Assembly: GCA_016777645.1 (NCBI GenBank)
Contig: JADHRC010000106.1
Coordinates: 1 to 5,717 of the forward strand
Source of the DNA: Alphaproteobacteria bacterium
GTDB taxonomy: Bacteria; Pseudomonadota; Alphaproteobacteria; Puniceispirillales; Marisalimonadaceae
Direction of reading: 5' to 3'
DNA: 5,717 nucleotides
Part shown: piece by piece, positions 1-5,717 of the stretch
How the letters are laid out: the number at the start of each line of letters is the position of its first letter
How positions within the stretch are numbered: position 1 is the first letter of the stretch
The notes under the pieces: model-generated
Database searches by the model: none
Told to the model about the DNA's origin: nothing
What the model saw: the letters and a program-made list of their open reading frames with translations, nothing else
Translations under genes and position numbers: made by a program

Positions 1-830
1 GTACAAGAGAAGTAACATATTCAAATAACTTGCATTATTTCTTTCATGGTGCTCAGTTTTTTACTGCTAAAAGCGATAGTTTCAAAAAAATTATAAAACA
101 AGGTTTAGAAAATAATGTCATAAAAGAATTTGGGAATTTTAATCCACCAAGGTATAGAGGCTACAAATCTATGAGAGACTTTTTATCAAACTTGGCAAGC
201 GATTTGAATATTCAACAAAATAATAAAATTTTAAATATCAAGCCTAATAAAAATAAAATTAGTGTCATAAATGAAAAAACACAAACTTGGCAAAATTTTG
301 ATGGTGTAATATCAACAATTCCATCTCCTCAAAACTCTGTTTTAATGAAAAACTTTCCTGAATTAAGAAAAACCCTTACTACATCGTCGTATGATGCATG
401 TATAGCTCTAATGTTTTCGCTCAATCAAAGACCAGAAAATTTTCCTAGTTACTTTGATTTCTATAAAAAAAGAGGCATTATAAGCTGGATGGCACCGGGA
501 AGTGATTTGCGTTTCTGGACAGCTCATACCAAAGGATCTTATGCAAACAAAAATCAAAATAGAAATAAAAATCAACTTCAAGAAGAAATTTTGTCTGCAA
601 TTCAAAAAGTATTTTCTAAATGGAAAAATTCACTAGAAGTTAATTTTCATAGCTTACATATTTGGAAATATGCTAAAGTTAAAAAAATATCCAATGGTCT
701 TCAAATTGATCCAAATTTTCCTGTTGCCTTAGCAGGTGATTTTATGGAAGGTTCCAATGTTGAGTCAGCTTTTATTTCCGGTGAAAAAGCTGCCAATTTA
801 ATATTTAATAGACTTAACCAGTTTTCTTAA
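1..830 (+). CDS. Renalase-like FAD-dependent amine oxidase family protein, 5'-truncated by window edge
   Basis: This is the C-terminal 275 residues of a predicted soluble FAD/NAD(P)-dependent oxidoreductase of the renalase-like branch of the flavin amine oxidases. The frame is open from base 3 to the left edge, so the TTG at 30 is not the start; the residues just before it (TREVTYSNN) match the stretch that normally follows the GG-R-x-(S/T)-R motif of this family. Visible signatures are HGAQFFTA at fragment residues 15-22 (family form FDHGAQYFTA; the Asp two positions before GAQ is Phe here), a GYKSMRDFLSNLA segment around 53-65, LHIWKYA at 218-224, and the C-terminal FAD-binding motif AGDFMEGSNVESAFISGEKAA from about 244. 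The N-terminal GxGxxG dinucleotide-binding fold, about 40-45 residues, lies outside the window. The substrate cannot be told; bacterial members are mostly uncharacterised. The rhodanese-like gene follows after 35 bases with no visible terminator, so co-transcription is plausible. Family assignment is fairly sure; specific function is unknown. Confidence 0.8.
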   Translation, partial: TREVTYSNNLHYFFHGAQFFTAKSDSFKKIIKQGLENNVIKEFGNFNPPRYRGYKSMRDFLSNLASDLNIQQNNKILNIKPNKNKISVINEKTQTWQNFDGVISTIPSPQNSVLMKNFPELRKTLTTSSYDACIALMFSLNQRPENFPSYFDFYKKRGIISWMAPGSDLRFWTAHTKGSYANKNQNRNKNQLQEEILSAIQKVFSKWKNSLEVNFHSLHIWKYAKVKKISNGLQIDPNFPVALAGDFMEGSNVESAFISGEKAANLIFNRLNQFS

Positions 831-865
831 TTACAATTTAAACTAAAATTTTATAAGTATTTTTG

Positions 866-1261
866 ATGATATTATTAAAAAATTCAGTTCAAGAATTAGT
901 TAATCTAGCTAAAATGAATATTAATAATTTAGAAGTTAAAGATGCGCTAAAACTTCATTCAAATAAAAATTATTTATTTATAGATATTAGAGATATAAGA
1001 GAGATACAAAGATCTGGTCGTATTTTGGGAGCAAAGCATGTTCCTAGAGGTATGTTAGAGTTTTGGATTGATCCCAATAGCCCTTACCACAAAGATTTTT
1101 TTAATGATGATTTGAATTTTATTTTTTATTGTGCTTCAGACTGGAGATCAGCCTTAGCCACTGAAACTGCAAATAAAATTGGTCTTTTAAATACTTCTCA
1201 CTTAGTAGGTGGTTTTAATAAATGGTTGGAACTTAAGGGTCCAATCGAAGAACCAAAATAG
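866..1261 (+). CDS. Single-domain rhodanese-like protein
   Basis: This encodes a 131-residue cytoplasmic protein with one rhodanese domain and no signal peptide or membrane segment. Rhodanese domains carry sulfane sulfur on a catalytic cysteine as a persulfide and pass it to acceptors. The active-site loop CASDWRS begins at Cys89, with the arginine four residues after the Asp-containing turn (C-x4-R), so it should be catalytically competent. Other landmarks are the FIDIRDIREIQRSGRI strand-turn region at about residues 38-53, which is the usual D-(V/I)-R-x-x-x-E motif, the HVPRGMLEFWIDP segment at about 58-70, and GGFNKWLELKGP near the C-terminus. The PRGMLEFWIDP-SPYH stretch is typical of a small alphaproteobacterial subfamily. 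ATG at 866 is preferred over the TTG immediately before it (863); neither has a clear Shine-Dalgarno sequence. An internal ATG at codon 17 would trim the N-terminal helix that homologues usually keep. The acceptor molecule is unknown. Stop is TAG. Confidence 0.88.
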   Translation: MILLKNSVQELVNLAKMNINNLEVKDALKLHSNKNYLFIDIRDIREIQRSGRILGAKHVPRGMLEFWIDPNSPYHKDFFNDDLNFIFYCASDWRSALATETANKIGLLNTSHLVGGFNKWLELKGPIEEPK

Positions 1262-1298
1262 CATTTGTAATACATATATTTACCTAAGATAGAGAGAA

Positions 1299-2168
1299 AT
1301 AAAAATCAATAATTTAGTACCATTAATTTTTGTTATTCTTTGGTCATCTGCCTTCATAACAAGCAAAATAATAGTAGATAATGCATCTCCATTCTTTTCT
1401 CTTTCTTTTAGATTTGGTCTAGTTGCTATTTTGTTTTTTATCTTTTTTTTAATTTTTTCTAATAGTAAAAAAATTACTTTTAGAAACTTTTTTGATGCAT
1501 CTATTAGTGGTCTACTGTTTCATGGATTGTATTTAGGAGGAGTGTTTTATGCTTTATCGAAAGGTATTTCAGCAAGTGTAATAGCTCTAATAGTATCGTT
1601 AACGCCTATTTTAACGTCTGTACTGGCTAAAATTTATTTAAATGAAATATTTTCTAAAATGCAATGGATTGGTACCTTATTAGGTTTTACTGGTGCTGTT
1701 ATCATTATTTTTTCTGATCTAAAGGAAGGTTTAAGCTTAATAGCTGTTTTTGCAGGATTAATAGGATTAATCTCTTCTTCTATAGGGATGATATGGCAAA
1801 AAAGAATTAGCTCTAATTTGTCCCTTTCAGGGAATAATTTTATTCAGGCTTTAAGCGCTTCAGTTTTTCACCTTATACTTGCACTTCTATTTGAGAATTA
1901 CTTTATGAACTTTACTGATGACTTTATATTTGCCATGTCTTGGCAAATTATTGCTATTTCATTAGGAGCTTTTTTAATTTTGATGTGGCTTTTAAAAAAT
2001 AAACAAGCAAATCAAACTTCTTCATTATATTTTCTAATTCCACCTTTTTCAGCGATAATGGCTTACTTTGTATTAAATGAACAAATGTCATATTTAGACA
2101 TAATAGGGCTTTTGATTTCAAGTGTTGGCGTCTTCTTTGTTATTAAATTTAAGCACAAAACGTTATAG
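1299..2168 (+). CDS. EamA/DMT-superfamily permease with non-canonical (ATA) or lost start codon
   Basis: This encodes an inner-membrane transporter of the drug/metabolite (DMT) superfamily with two EamA repeats, about 289 residues and about ten predicted helices; members export amino acids, metabolites or drugs, and the substrate here cannot be read from sequence. The first ATG/GTG/TTG-type codon that gives an open frame is TTG 1431, but the 44 codons before it are plainly coding: they read KINNLVPLIFVILWSSAF and then SPFFSLSFRFG, the hallmark first helix (LWSSAF) and the P-x-x-x-x-x-R-F motif of EamA proteins. The frame is closed upstream by TAG at 1290, leaving only ATA 1299 or ATC 1305 as starts before helix 1. 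ATA would give MKINN, one base from a normal ATG; a weak purine stretch (agagag, 1291-1296) precedes it, better spaced for ATC 1305. Repeat 1 ends with SLTPILTSVLAKIYLNE and repeat 2 with IPPFSAIMAYFVLNE, the conserved P-to-E helices. The family call is secure; the start is uncertain. Confidence 0.85.
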   Translation: MKINNLVPLIFVILWSSAFITSKIIVDNASPFFSLSFRFGLVAILFFIFFLIFSNSKKITFRNFFDASISGLLFHGLYLGGVFYALSKGISASVIALIVSLTPILTSVLAKIYLNEIFSKMQWIGTLLGFTGAVIIIFSDLKEGLSLIAVFAGLIGLISSSIGMIWQKRISSNLSLSGNNFIQALSASVFHLILALLFENYFMNFTDDFIFAMSWQIIAISLGAFLILMWLLKNKQANQTSSLYFLIPPFSAIMAYFVLNEQMSYLDIIGLLISSVGVFFVIKFKHKTL

Positions 2169-2178
2169 ATAAATAATA

Positions 2179-2206
2179 TTGTTTTTATTTTTACTTTTGT
2201 TACAAT
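2179..2206 (+). promoter_or_regulatory. Predicted sigma70-type promoter for the riboswitch transcript
   Basis: A TACAAT box at 2201-2206 differs from the TATAAT consensus by one base. A weak TTGTTT at 2179-2184 stands 16 bases upstream as a -35 element. Initiation about seven bases after the -10 box would fall near 2213, just where the riboswitch leader begins to show base pairing with the inter-aptamer linker. The position is therefore right, but AT-rich DNA yields such matches easily and the -35 half is poor. Confidence 0.4.
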
Positions 2207-2212
2207 TAAACA

Positions 2213-2385
2213 ATCAGTGTCTTTTTATGTGAGAGAGCTATATCGCCACCGAAGGAGCAACCACCCCGGAATCTCTCAGGTACCTGGAACATAAAAAGTT
2301 GATAATCTGGAGAGTGATGATTTTATCATCCACCGAAGGGGTAAGCCAATCATTTTTGGTCAATCTCTCAGGTTCCATGACAGAT
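2213..2385 (+). ncRNA. Tandem glycine riboswitch (two aptamers)
   Basis: Two successive glycine aptamers are visible. Aptamer 1 (2221-2298) is closed by a perfect 10-bp P1, ctttttatgt (2221-2230) with acataaaaag (2289-2298); inside it gagag (2231-2235) pairs with ctctc (2273-2277) around the conserved core CACCGAAGGAGCAA (2247-2260) and CTCTCAGG (2273-2280). Aptamer 2 (2305-2385) is closed by atctg (2305-2309) with cagat (2381-2385); gagag (2310-2314) pairs with ctctc (2365-2369), the hairpin gatgat/atcatc spans 2316-2330, the core CACCGAAGGGGTAA spans 2331-2344, a second hairpin ccaa/ttgg lies at 2346-2359, and CTCTCAGG at 2365-2372. The leader atca (2213-2216) also pairs with linker tgat (2300-2303), as expected for the leader-linker helix of tandem glycine riboswitches. 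The RNA is the leader of the downstream DadA-like gene, on the same strand. Confidence 0.95.
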
Positions 2386-2423
2386 GGGGTTTTGCAATTT
2401 TGCAAATACTTTTCTATGGAGCC
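2371..2423 (+). promoter_or_regulatory. Predicted riboswitch expression platform (anti-Shine-Dalgarno pairing)
   Basis: Bases 2371-2378 (ggttccat), starting with the last GG of the aptamer-2 motif CTCTCAGG, can form an 8-bp helix with 2416-2423 (atggagcc), with a single G-U wobble. The second strand contains the GGAG that serves the dehydrogenase start. The intervening segment holds a small hairpin, tttgca (2391-2396) with tgcaaa (2401-2406), which can coexist with either state. Because the first strand belongs to the folded aptamer, ligand binding should free the ribosome binding site, giving an ON switch. There is no U-tract after a strong hairpin here, so transcription termination is less likely. 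Pairing is seen directly; the mechanism is inferred. Confidence 0.6.
2418..2421 (+). promoter_or_regulatory. Ribosome binding site (GGAG) that fixes the DadA-like start
   Basis: GGAG ends six bases before ATG 2428, good spacing, but only three bases before the adjoining ATG 2425. It also overlaps the in-frame ATG at 2416, which it therefore cannot serve. It selects 2428 as the most likely initiation codon and is the element masked in the predicted OFF state of the riboswitch. Confidence 0.7.
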
Positions 2424-2427
2424 TATG

Positions 2428-3657
2428 ATGAAAAATGTAGCTATAATTGGTGCTGGAATTACAGGAATTACAACAGCATATCAACTTAAAGAAAGAGGTT
2501 ATGATGTTTGTGTTTTTGATAAAAACCGTTATGCAGCAATGGAGACAAGTTTTGCAAATGGAGGACAACTATCAGCCTGTAATGCTGAGGTATGGACTAG
2601 TTGGTCTACAATAAGCAAAGGTCTATTGTGGATGTTGAAGAAAGATGCACCTCTTTTATTTAATCCAAAACTAAATTTTCATAAAATAAGTTGGTTACTT
2701 AGTTTTATAGGTAATATTCCTAATCATAAAAAACATACAATTTTGACCGCACGTATGGCAATTGAAAGTAGAAATGAATTTAAAAGAATTTTAAATCAAG
2801 AAAATATAAAACTTGATCTTGAAGAAAAGGGTATTCTTCATTTATGCAACAATCAAAAATCTTTAGAGCATGGTAGAATAATAAATGATTGGCTTAAAGA
2901 AGCAGGTTTAAACCGTGAAGAGGTTAACTTAGACCAAATGTTGAGAATTGAACCAACACTTAATTTAAAAAATTTTGTAGGTGGTTTTTATACTCAAAGT
3001 GATATGTCAGGAGACATACATAAATTTACAAAATTACTTGCAGAAGCATCAGAAAAAAAAGGTGTTAAATTTTACTATGAGACAGAAGTGTTTAATATTA
3101 AACATAACAAAAAACATCCAATAGTATTTTATAAGAATTCAGGGGATACTATAAATAAAAAATTTGATGGGGTTGTAATTTGTGCTGGGGTTAATAGTAA
3201 ATTTCTAGCAAAAAATCTAGGTGATGAGGTTAATATTTATCCTGTTAAAGGCTATTCTATAACTGTATTACTAGATGATAAAGAAAGTGTAGAAAGTGCT
3301 CCTTATGTATCCTTATTAGATGATGAAGCAAAAATAGTATCAAGTAGATTAGGCAAAAATAGGTTTAGAGTTGCCGGAACGGCAGAGTTCAATGGCTACA
3401 ATAAAGATATCAGAGCTGATAGGATTAATCCTTTAATTAAATGGTGTAATAAAGTTTTTCCTAAAGTTTCTACTGAACATGCAATTCCATGGGCTGGCTT
3501 GAGACCAATGACACCAAGTATGCTTCCTAAAGTTGGCAGTGGTAAACTCCCTGGTATTTTTTATAATACAGGGCATGGTCATTTAGGTTGGACTTTAAGT
3601 GCTTTTACATCTCAGCAGATATCAGATCATATTATGAGAAAAGATAATATTATCTAA
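2428..3657 (+). CDS. DadA-like FAD-dependent D-amino acid dehydrogenase under glycine riboswitch control
   Basis: This encodes a 409-residue flavoenzyme of the DAO/DadA family (E. coli DadA is 432 residues), expected to oxidise an amino acid to the 2-oxo acid plus ammonia, passing electrons to the respiratory chain rather than oxygen. Motifs in order: the FAD Rossmann loop GAGITG (residues 8-13) with the ribose-binding acidic residue D31; SFANGGQLS at 41-49, the DadA-type A-N-x-G-Q motif; SGDIHKF at 194-200; PVKGYSIT at 272-279; AGTAEFNGY at 316-324; WAGLRPMTPSMLP at 355-367; and the C-terminal NTGHGHLGWT at 380-389. There is no signal peptide. The start at ATG 2428 has GGAG six bases upstream; TTG 2299 would put translation through the riboswitch, and ATG 2416 or 2425 are poorer. 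The glycine aptamer in the leader suggests the substrate could be glycine or an amino acid linked to it, but DadA-type sequence alone does not decide this. Other possible activities are glycine oxidase-like or D-alanine dehydrogenase. The symbol is left blank for that reason. Confidence 0.9.
   Translation: MKNVAIIGAGITGITTAYQLKERGYDVCVFDKNRYAAMETSFANGGQLSACNAEVWTSWSTISKGLLWMLKKDAPLLFNPKLNFHKISWLLSFIGNIPNHKKHTILTARMAIESRNEFKRILNQENIKLDLEEKGILHLCNNQKSLEHGRIINDWLKEAGLNREEVNLDQMLRIEPTLNLKNFVGGFYTQSDMSGDIHKFTKLLAEASEKKGVKFYYETEVFNIKHNKKHPIVFYKNSGDTINKKFDGVVICAGVNSKFLAKNLGDEVNIYPVKGYSITVLLDDKESVESAPYVSLLDDEAKIVSSRLGKNRFRVAGTAEFNGYNKDIRADRINPLIKWCNKVFPKVSTEHAIPWAGLRPMTPSMLPKVGSGKLPGIFYNTGHGHLGWTLSAFTSQQISDHIMRKDNII
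3642..3655. repeat. Perfect 14-base palindrome at the convergent gene junction
   Basis: The sequence agataatattatct is its own reverse complement and covers the last codons of the DadA-like gene, just before the stop codons of the two convergent genes. As RNA it could make only a short A-U-rich hairpin of about five pairs with no U-tract, so it is at best a weak bidirectional transcription end. It may simply be chance in AT-rich DNA. Confidence 0.3.
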
Positions 3658-3662
3658 ATCCC

Positions 3663-5717
3663 CTATACATCTAAATTACTAACCTTTAGGGCATTGTCTT
3701 GAATAAAAGCTCTCCTATATTCAACAGTTTCACCCATCAAGGTCGAAAAGGTTTCCTCTGCATCACCCTCATTTTCTACTTTTACTTGAAGTAAATATCT
3801 CGCATTAGGGTCAAGTGTAGTTTCCCACAATTGCACAGGATTCATCTCGCCTAAACCCTTATACCTATTAACTTGAGATCCTTTTTTTCCTAAATCAGTA
3901 ACTTTTTTAGCTAAATCTAGTGGTCCATACAACTCAAAATTCTCAGAGTTCACGGCGAAAATACATTTTTCAAGGAAATGTTGTTTAAGAAAATCTCTCA
4001 TATTATCAAGAGACTTTATATCTTCAGATAGTAAATCTTCTTTTGAAATAACAAAAGTATCTTTAACTCCTCTGCTTGTGCTAAATATTTGTAATAAATT
4101 TTTTTTATTCTCTTCGTCAAAAATATATTGAGCACTCCACTCACTCAAAGTGTTTAATGAAACTTTCTTTAATCTATCAGTTATAGTAGAAATATGACTT
4201 TCTTTTTCAAACAACGATGTATTTAAAAGACCAAGAATTGATAGCTGCGAAATAATTTCTGGAAAACCAAGTTTTTTTGCAACATTTTCTATAATTCTTT
4301 TTGCTTTTATTGATGTTTCAACAGACAGCCTCAAGTCTTCACCATAAATAGTTTCATTATCGCCTATCGACAATGTTGCATCTTTGATTCCAGATTTTAT
4401 TAGATACTCATCTAAGGCAATTTGATCTTTTAAGTAAACTTCAGATTGTCCATGTTTGGCTCTAAATAATGGAGGTTGAGCAATATATAAATAACCAGCA
4501 TCTACAAGAGGTCTCATATGTCTAAAGAAAAATGTTAAAAGCAATGTTCTGATATGGCTTCCATCAACGTCTGCATCCGTCATAATAATAATTTTATGAT
4601 ACCTTGCTTTTTCTATATTTATTTCTGAATTACCAACACCAGCTCCAATTGCGGTAATCAAAGTTCCTATTTCTGCAGATGATAGCATTTTATCCAGTCT
4701 TGCTCGCTCTACATTTAAAATTTTTCCTCTTAAAGGAAGAATCGCTTGGTTAGATCTGTCTCTTCCTTGTTTAGCTGACCCACCTGCCGAATCTCCTTCA
4801 ACTAGAAATAATTCTGATTTAGCAGGATCTTTTTCTTGGCAGTCCGCTAATTTCCCTGGAAGACTTGCAATATCCATAACACCTTTACGTCTAGTTAATT
4901 CTCTAGCCCTTTTTGCAGCTTCGCGAGCACTTGCAGCTTCATATGCTTTAGCTATAATTTTCTTAGCTTCTGCTGGATGCTCATCAAACCACTGATTTAA
5001 GGACTCAGATACTAAATGTTCTACAACTGGCCGTACTTCACTAGATACTAATTTATCTTTTGTCTGGCTAGAAAACTTAGGGTCTGGTATTTTTAAAGAT
5101 AAGACAGTAGTTAAACCCTCTCTACAATCTTCACCAGACAGTTGAATTTTTTCTTTCTTTGCAATACCTGAGTTAAGTGCGTAATTATTAATAACTCTAG
5201 TTAATGCAGCTCTAAAACCAGCTAGATGAGTACCTCCATCTCTTTGTGGAATATTGTTGGTAAAACAAAGTGTTGTTTCATGGTATCCATCCGTCCATTC
5301 CATTGATATATCAACAGTAATACCATCCTTTTCATGTGAAGTTGCAATAACCTCATGTATTGCCGTTCTAGATCGGTTTAAATACTGGATATAAGCTTTT
5401 AATCCTCCTTCATAAAAGAATGAAATTTTTTTTTCCTCTACTTCTCTGAAGTCTATTAGATCTATATGCACTCCACTATTTAAAAAAGCTAACTCCCTTA
5501 TTCTATGCTCTAATGTTGAATAATCAAATTCACATTTAGTAAAAGTACTTTTGCTAGGCTTAAAGTTTATTTCAGTACCTGTTTTTGATAACCCTTCTCC
5601 AACTACTTTTAATCTGTCGACAGCCACTCCATTTTTAAAAGCGATTTCATAAACTTTATTATTTCTAAAAATTTTTAAATTCAAATTTTCAGATAATGCG
5701 TTGACAACAGATATACC
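3663..5717 (-). CDS. gyrB: DNA gyrase subunit B, N-terminus cut by window edge
   Basis: This is the C-terminal 684 residues of GyrB, the ATPase and DNA-binding subunit that with GyrA introduces negative supercoils into DNA. The frame stays open to the right edge, starting GISVVNALSEN, the family's GVGVSVVNALS motif; by remembered E. coli numbering about 118 residues are missing, giving a full length near 800 (E. coli 804). Fragment residues 1-102 finish the GHKL ATPase domain, followed by the transducer with FTNNIPQRDGGTHLAGF (152-168) and the ATP-contacting QTK loop (218-220). The TOPRIM domain has EGDSAGG (Glu307) and the metal-binding D-x-D-x-D (381, 383, 385), then the less conserved insert typical of Gram-negative GyrB, and RYKGLGEMNPVQLWETTLDP near 618-637. 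The position equivalent to the coumarin-contact Arg136 is Arg, quinolone-region Asp426 is Asp, and Lys447 is Arg. The ending NALKVSNLDV and the long insert favour GyrB over ParE. The TTG at 5684 is internal. Stop is TAG (3663-3665), five bases from the convergent gene's stop. Confidence 0.97.
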   Translation of the reverse strand, partial: GISVVNALSENLNLKIFRNNKVYEIAFKNGVAVDRLKVVGEGLSKTGTEINFKPSKSTFTKCEFDYSTLEHRIRELAFLNSGVHIDLIDFREVEEKKISFFYEGGLKAYIQYLNRSRTAIHEVIATSHEKDGITVDISMEWTDGYHETTLCFTNNIPQRDGGTHLAGFRAALTRVINNYALNSGIAKKEKIQLSGEDCREGLTTVLSLKIPDPKFSSQTKDKLVSSEVRPVVEHLVSESLNQWFDEHPAEAKKIIAKAYEAASAREAAKRARELTRRKGVMDIASLPGKLADCQEKDPAKSELFLVEGDSAGGSAKQGRDRSNQAILPLRGKILNVERARLDKMLSSAEIGTLITAIGAGVGNSEINIEKARYHKIIIMTDADVDGSHIRTLLLTFFFRHMRPLVDAGYLYIAQPPLFRAKHGQSEVYLKDQIALDEYLIKSGIKDATLSIGDNETIYGEDLRLSVETSIKAKRIIENVAKKLGFPEIISQLSILGLLNTSLFEKESHISTITDRLKKVSLNTLSEWSAQYIFDEENKKNLLQIFSTSRGVKDTFVISKEDLLSEDIKSLDNMRDFLKQHFLEKCIFAVNSENFELYGPLDLAKKVTDLGKKGSQVNRYKGLGEMNPVQLWETTLDPNARYLLQVKVENEGDAEETFSTLMGETVEYRRAFIQDNALKVSNLDV

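Noticed and set aside
30..32. TTG 30 as start of the renalase-like protein
   Set aside because: The frame is open to the left edge and the preceding residues fit the family, so the true start is outside the window.
408..605. Reverse-strand 65-codon open frame
   Set aside because: It lies entirely within the renalase-like coding region on the other strand and has no recognisable motif or ribosome binding site.
2169..2212. Intrinsic terminator after the permease, suggested by T-runs at 2181-2199
   Set aside because: No stable GC-containing stem precedes the T-runs; only weak A-T pairings are possible.
2277..2286. Palindrome caggtacctg as an operator site
   Set aside because: It falls inside aptamer 1, overlapping the conserved CTCTCAGG motif, and is explained by the riboswitch sequence.
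2299..2427. N-terminal extension of the DadA-like gene from TTG 2299
   Set aside because: It would translate through aptamer 2 and the expression platform; the FAD-binding N-terminus begins at MKNVAIIGAG (2428) with a well-spaced GGAG.
2368..2568. Reverse-strand 66-codon open frame
   Set aside because: It lies opposite the riboswitch end and the conserved FAD-binding region, with a low-complexity Cys/Ile/Asn-rich product; it is a shadow of the real gene.
5682..5684. TTG (reverse strand) as start of gyrB
   Set aside because: The codons from 5717 down to 5685 read GISVVNALSEN, a conserved internal GyrB motif.
3663..5717. ParE (topoisomerase IV subunit B) instead of GyrB
   Set aside because: The extended insert before RYKGLGEMNP, the NALKVSNLDV ending and the close register with E. 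coli GyrB numbering favour GyrB.

Overview
The window is AT-rich (roughly 30% GC by eye), with tightly packed genes and short gaps. The proteins look alphaproteobacterial. The combination of very low GC, compact spacing, a GyrB of about 800 residues and a glycine riboswitch on a catabolic gene suggests a streamlined marine alphaproteobacterium of the SAR11 (Pelagibacterales) type. This placement is inference from overall character; no marker was compared against a database.

Layout. Positions 1-2168 hold three genes in the same direction with gaps of only 35-37 bases: the 3' part of a renalase-like FAD-dependent amine oxidase family protein (cut by the left edge), a small single-domain rhodanese-like protein, and a ten-helix EamA/DMT-family permease. 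The permease has no ATG, GTG or TTG at the place where its conserved N-terminus begins; an ATA at 1299 is the best candidate start. The gap from 2169 to 2427 holds a likely promoter, a tandem (two-aptamer) glycine riboswitch, and a short expression platform. That platform controls a DadA-like FAD-dependent D-amino acid dehydrogenase (2428-3657). On the opposite strand, converging on it with only 5 bases between the stop codons, lies gyrB (3663 to the right edge, 5' end missing).

The most interesting part is the riboswitch and its target. The aptamer-2 sequence ggttccat (2371-2378) is complementary, with one G-U wobble, to atggagcc (2416-2423), which contains the GGAG ribosome binding site of the dehydrogenase. 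Glycine binding, which should hold the 3' side of aptamer 2 in the folded aptamer, would therefore release the ribosome binding site. The sequence thus predicts a translational ON switch in which glycine turns on an amino-acid-oxidising flavoenzyme. This raises the possibility that the enzyme acts on glycine or on a closely linked amino acid. No mobile element, CRISPR array, tRNA or rRNA was seen.
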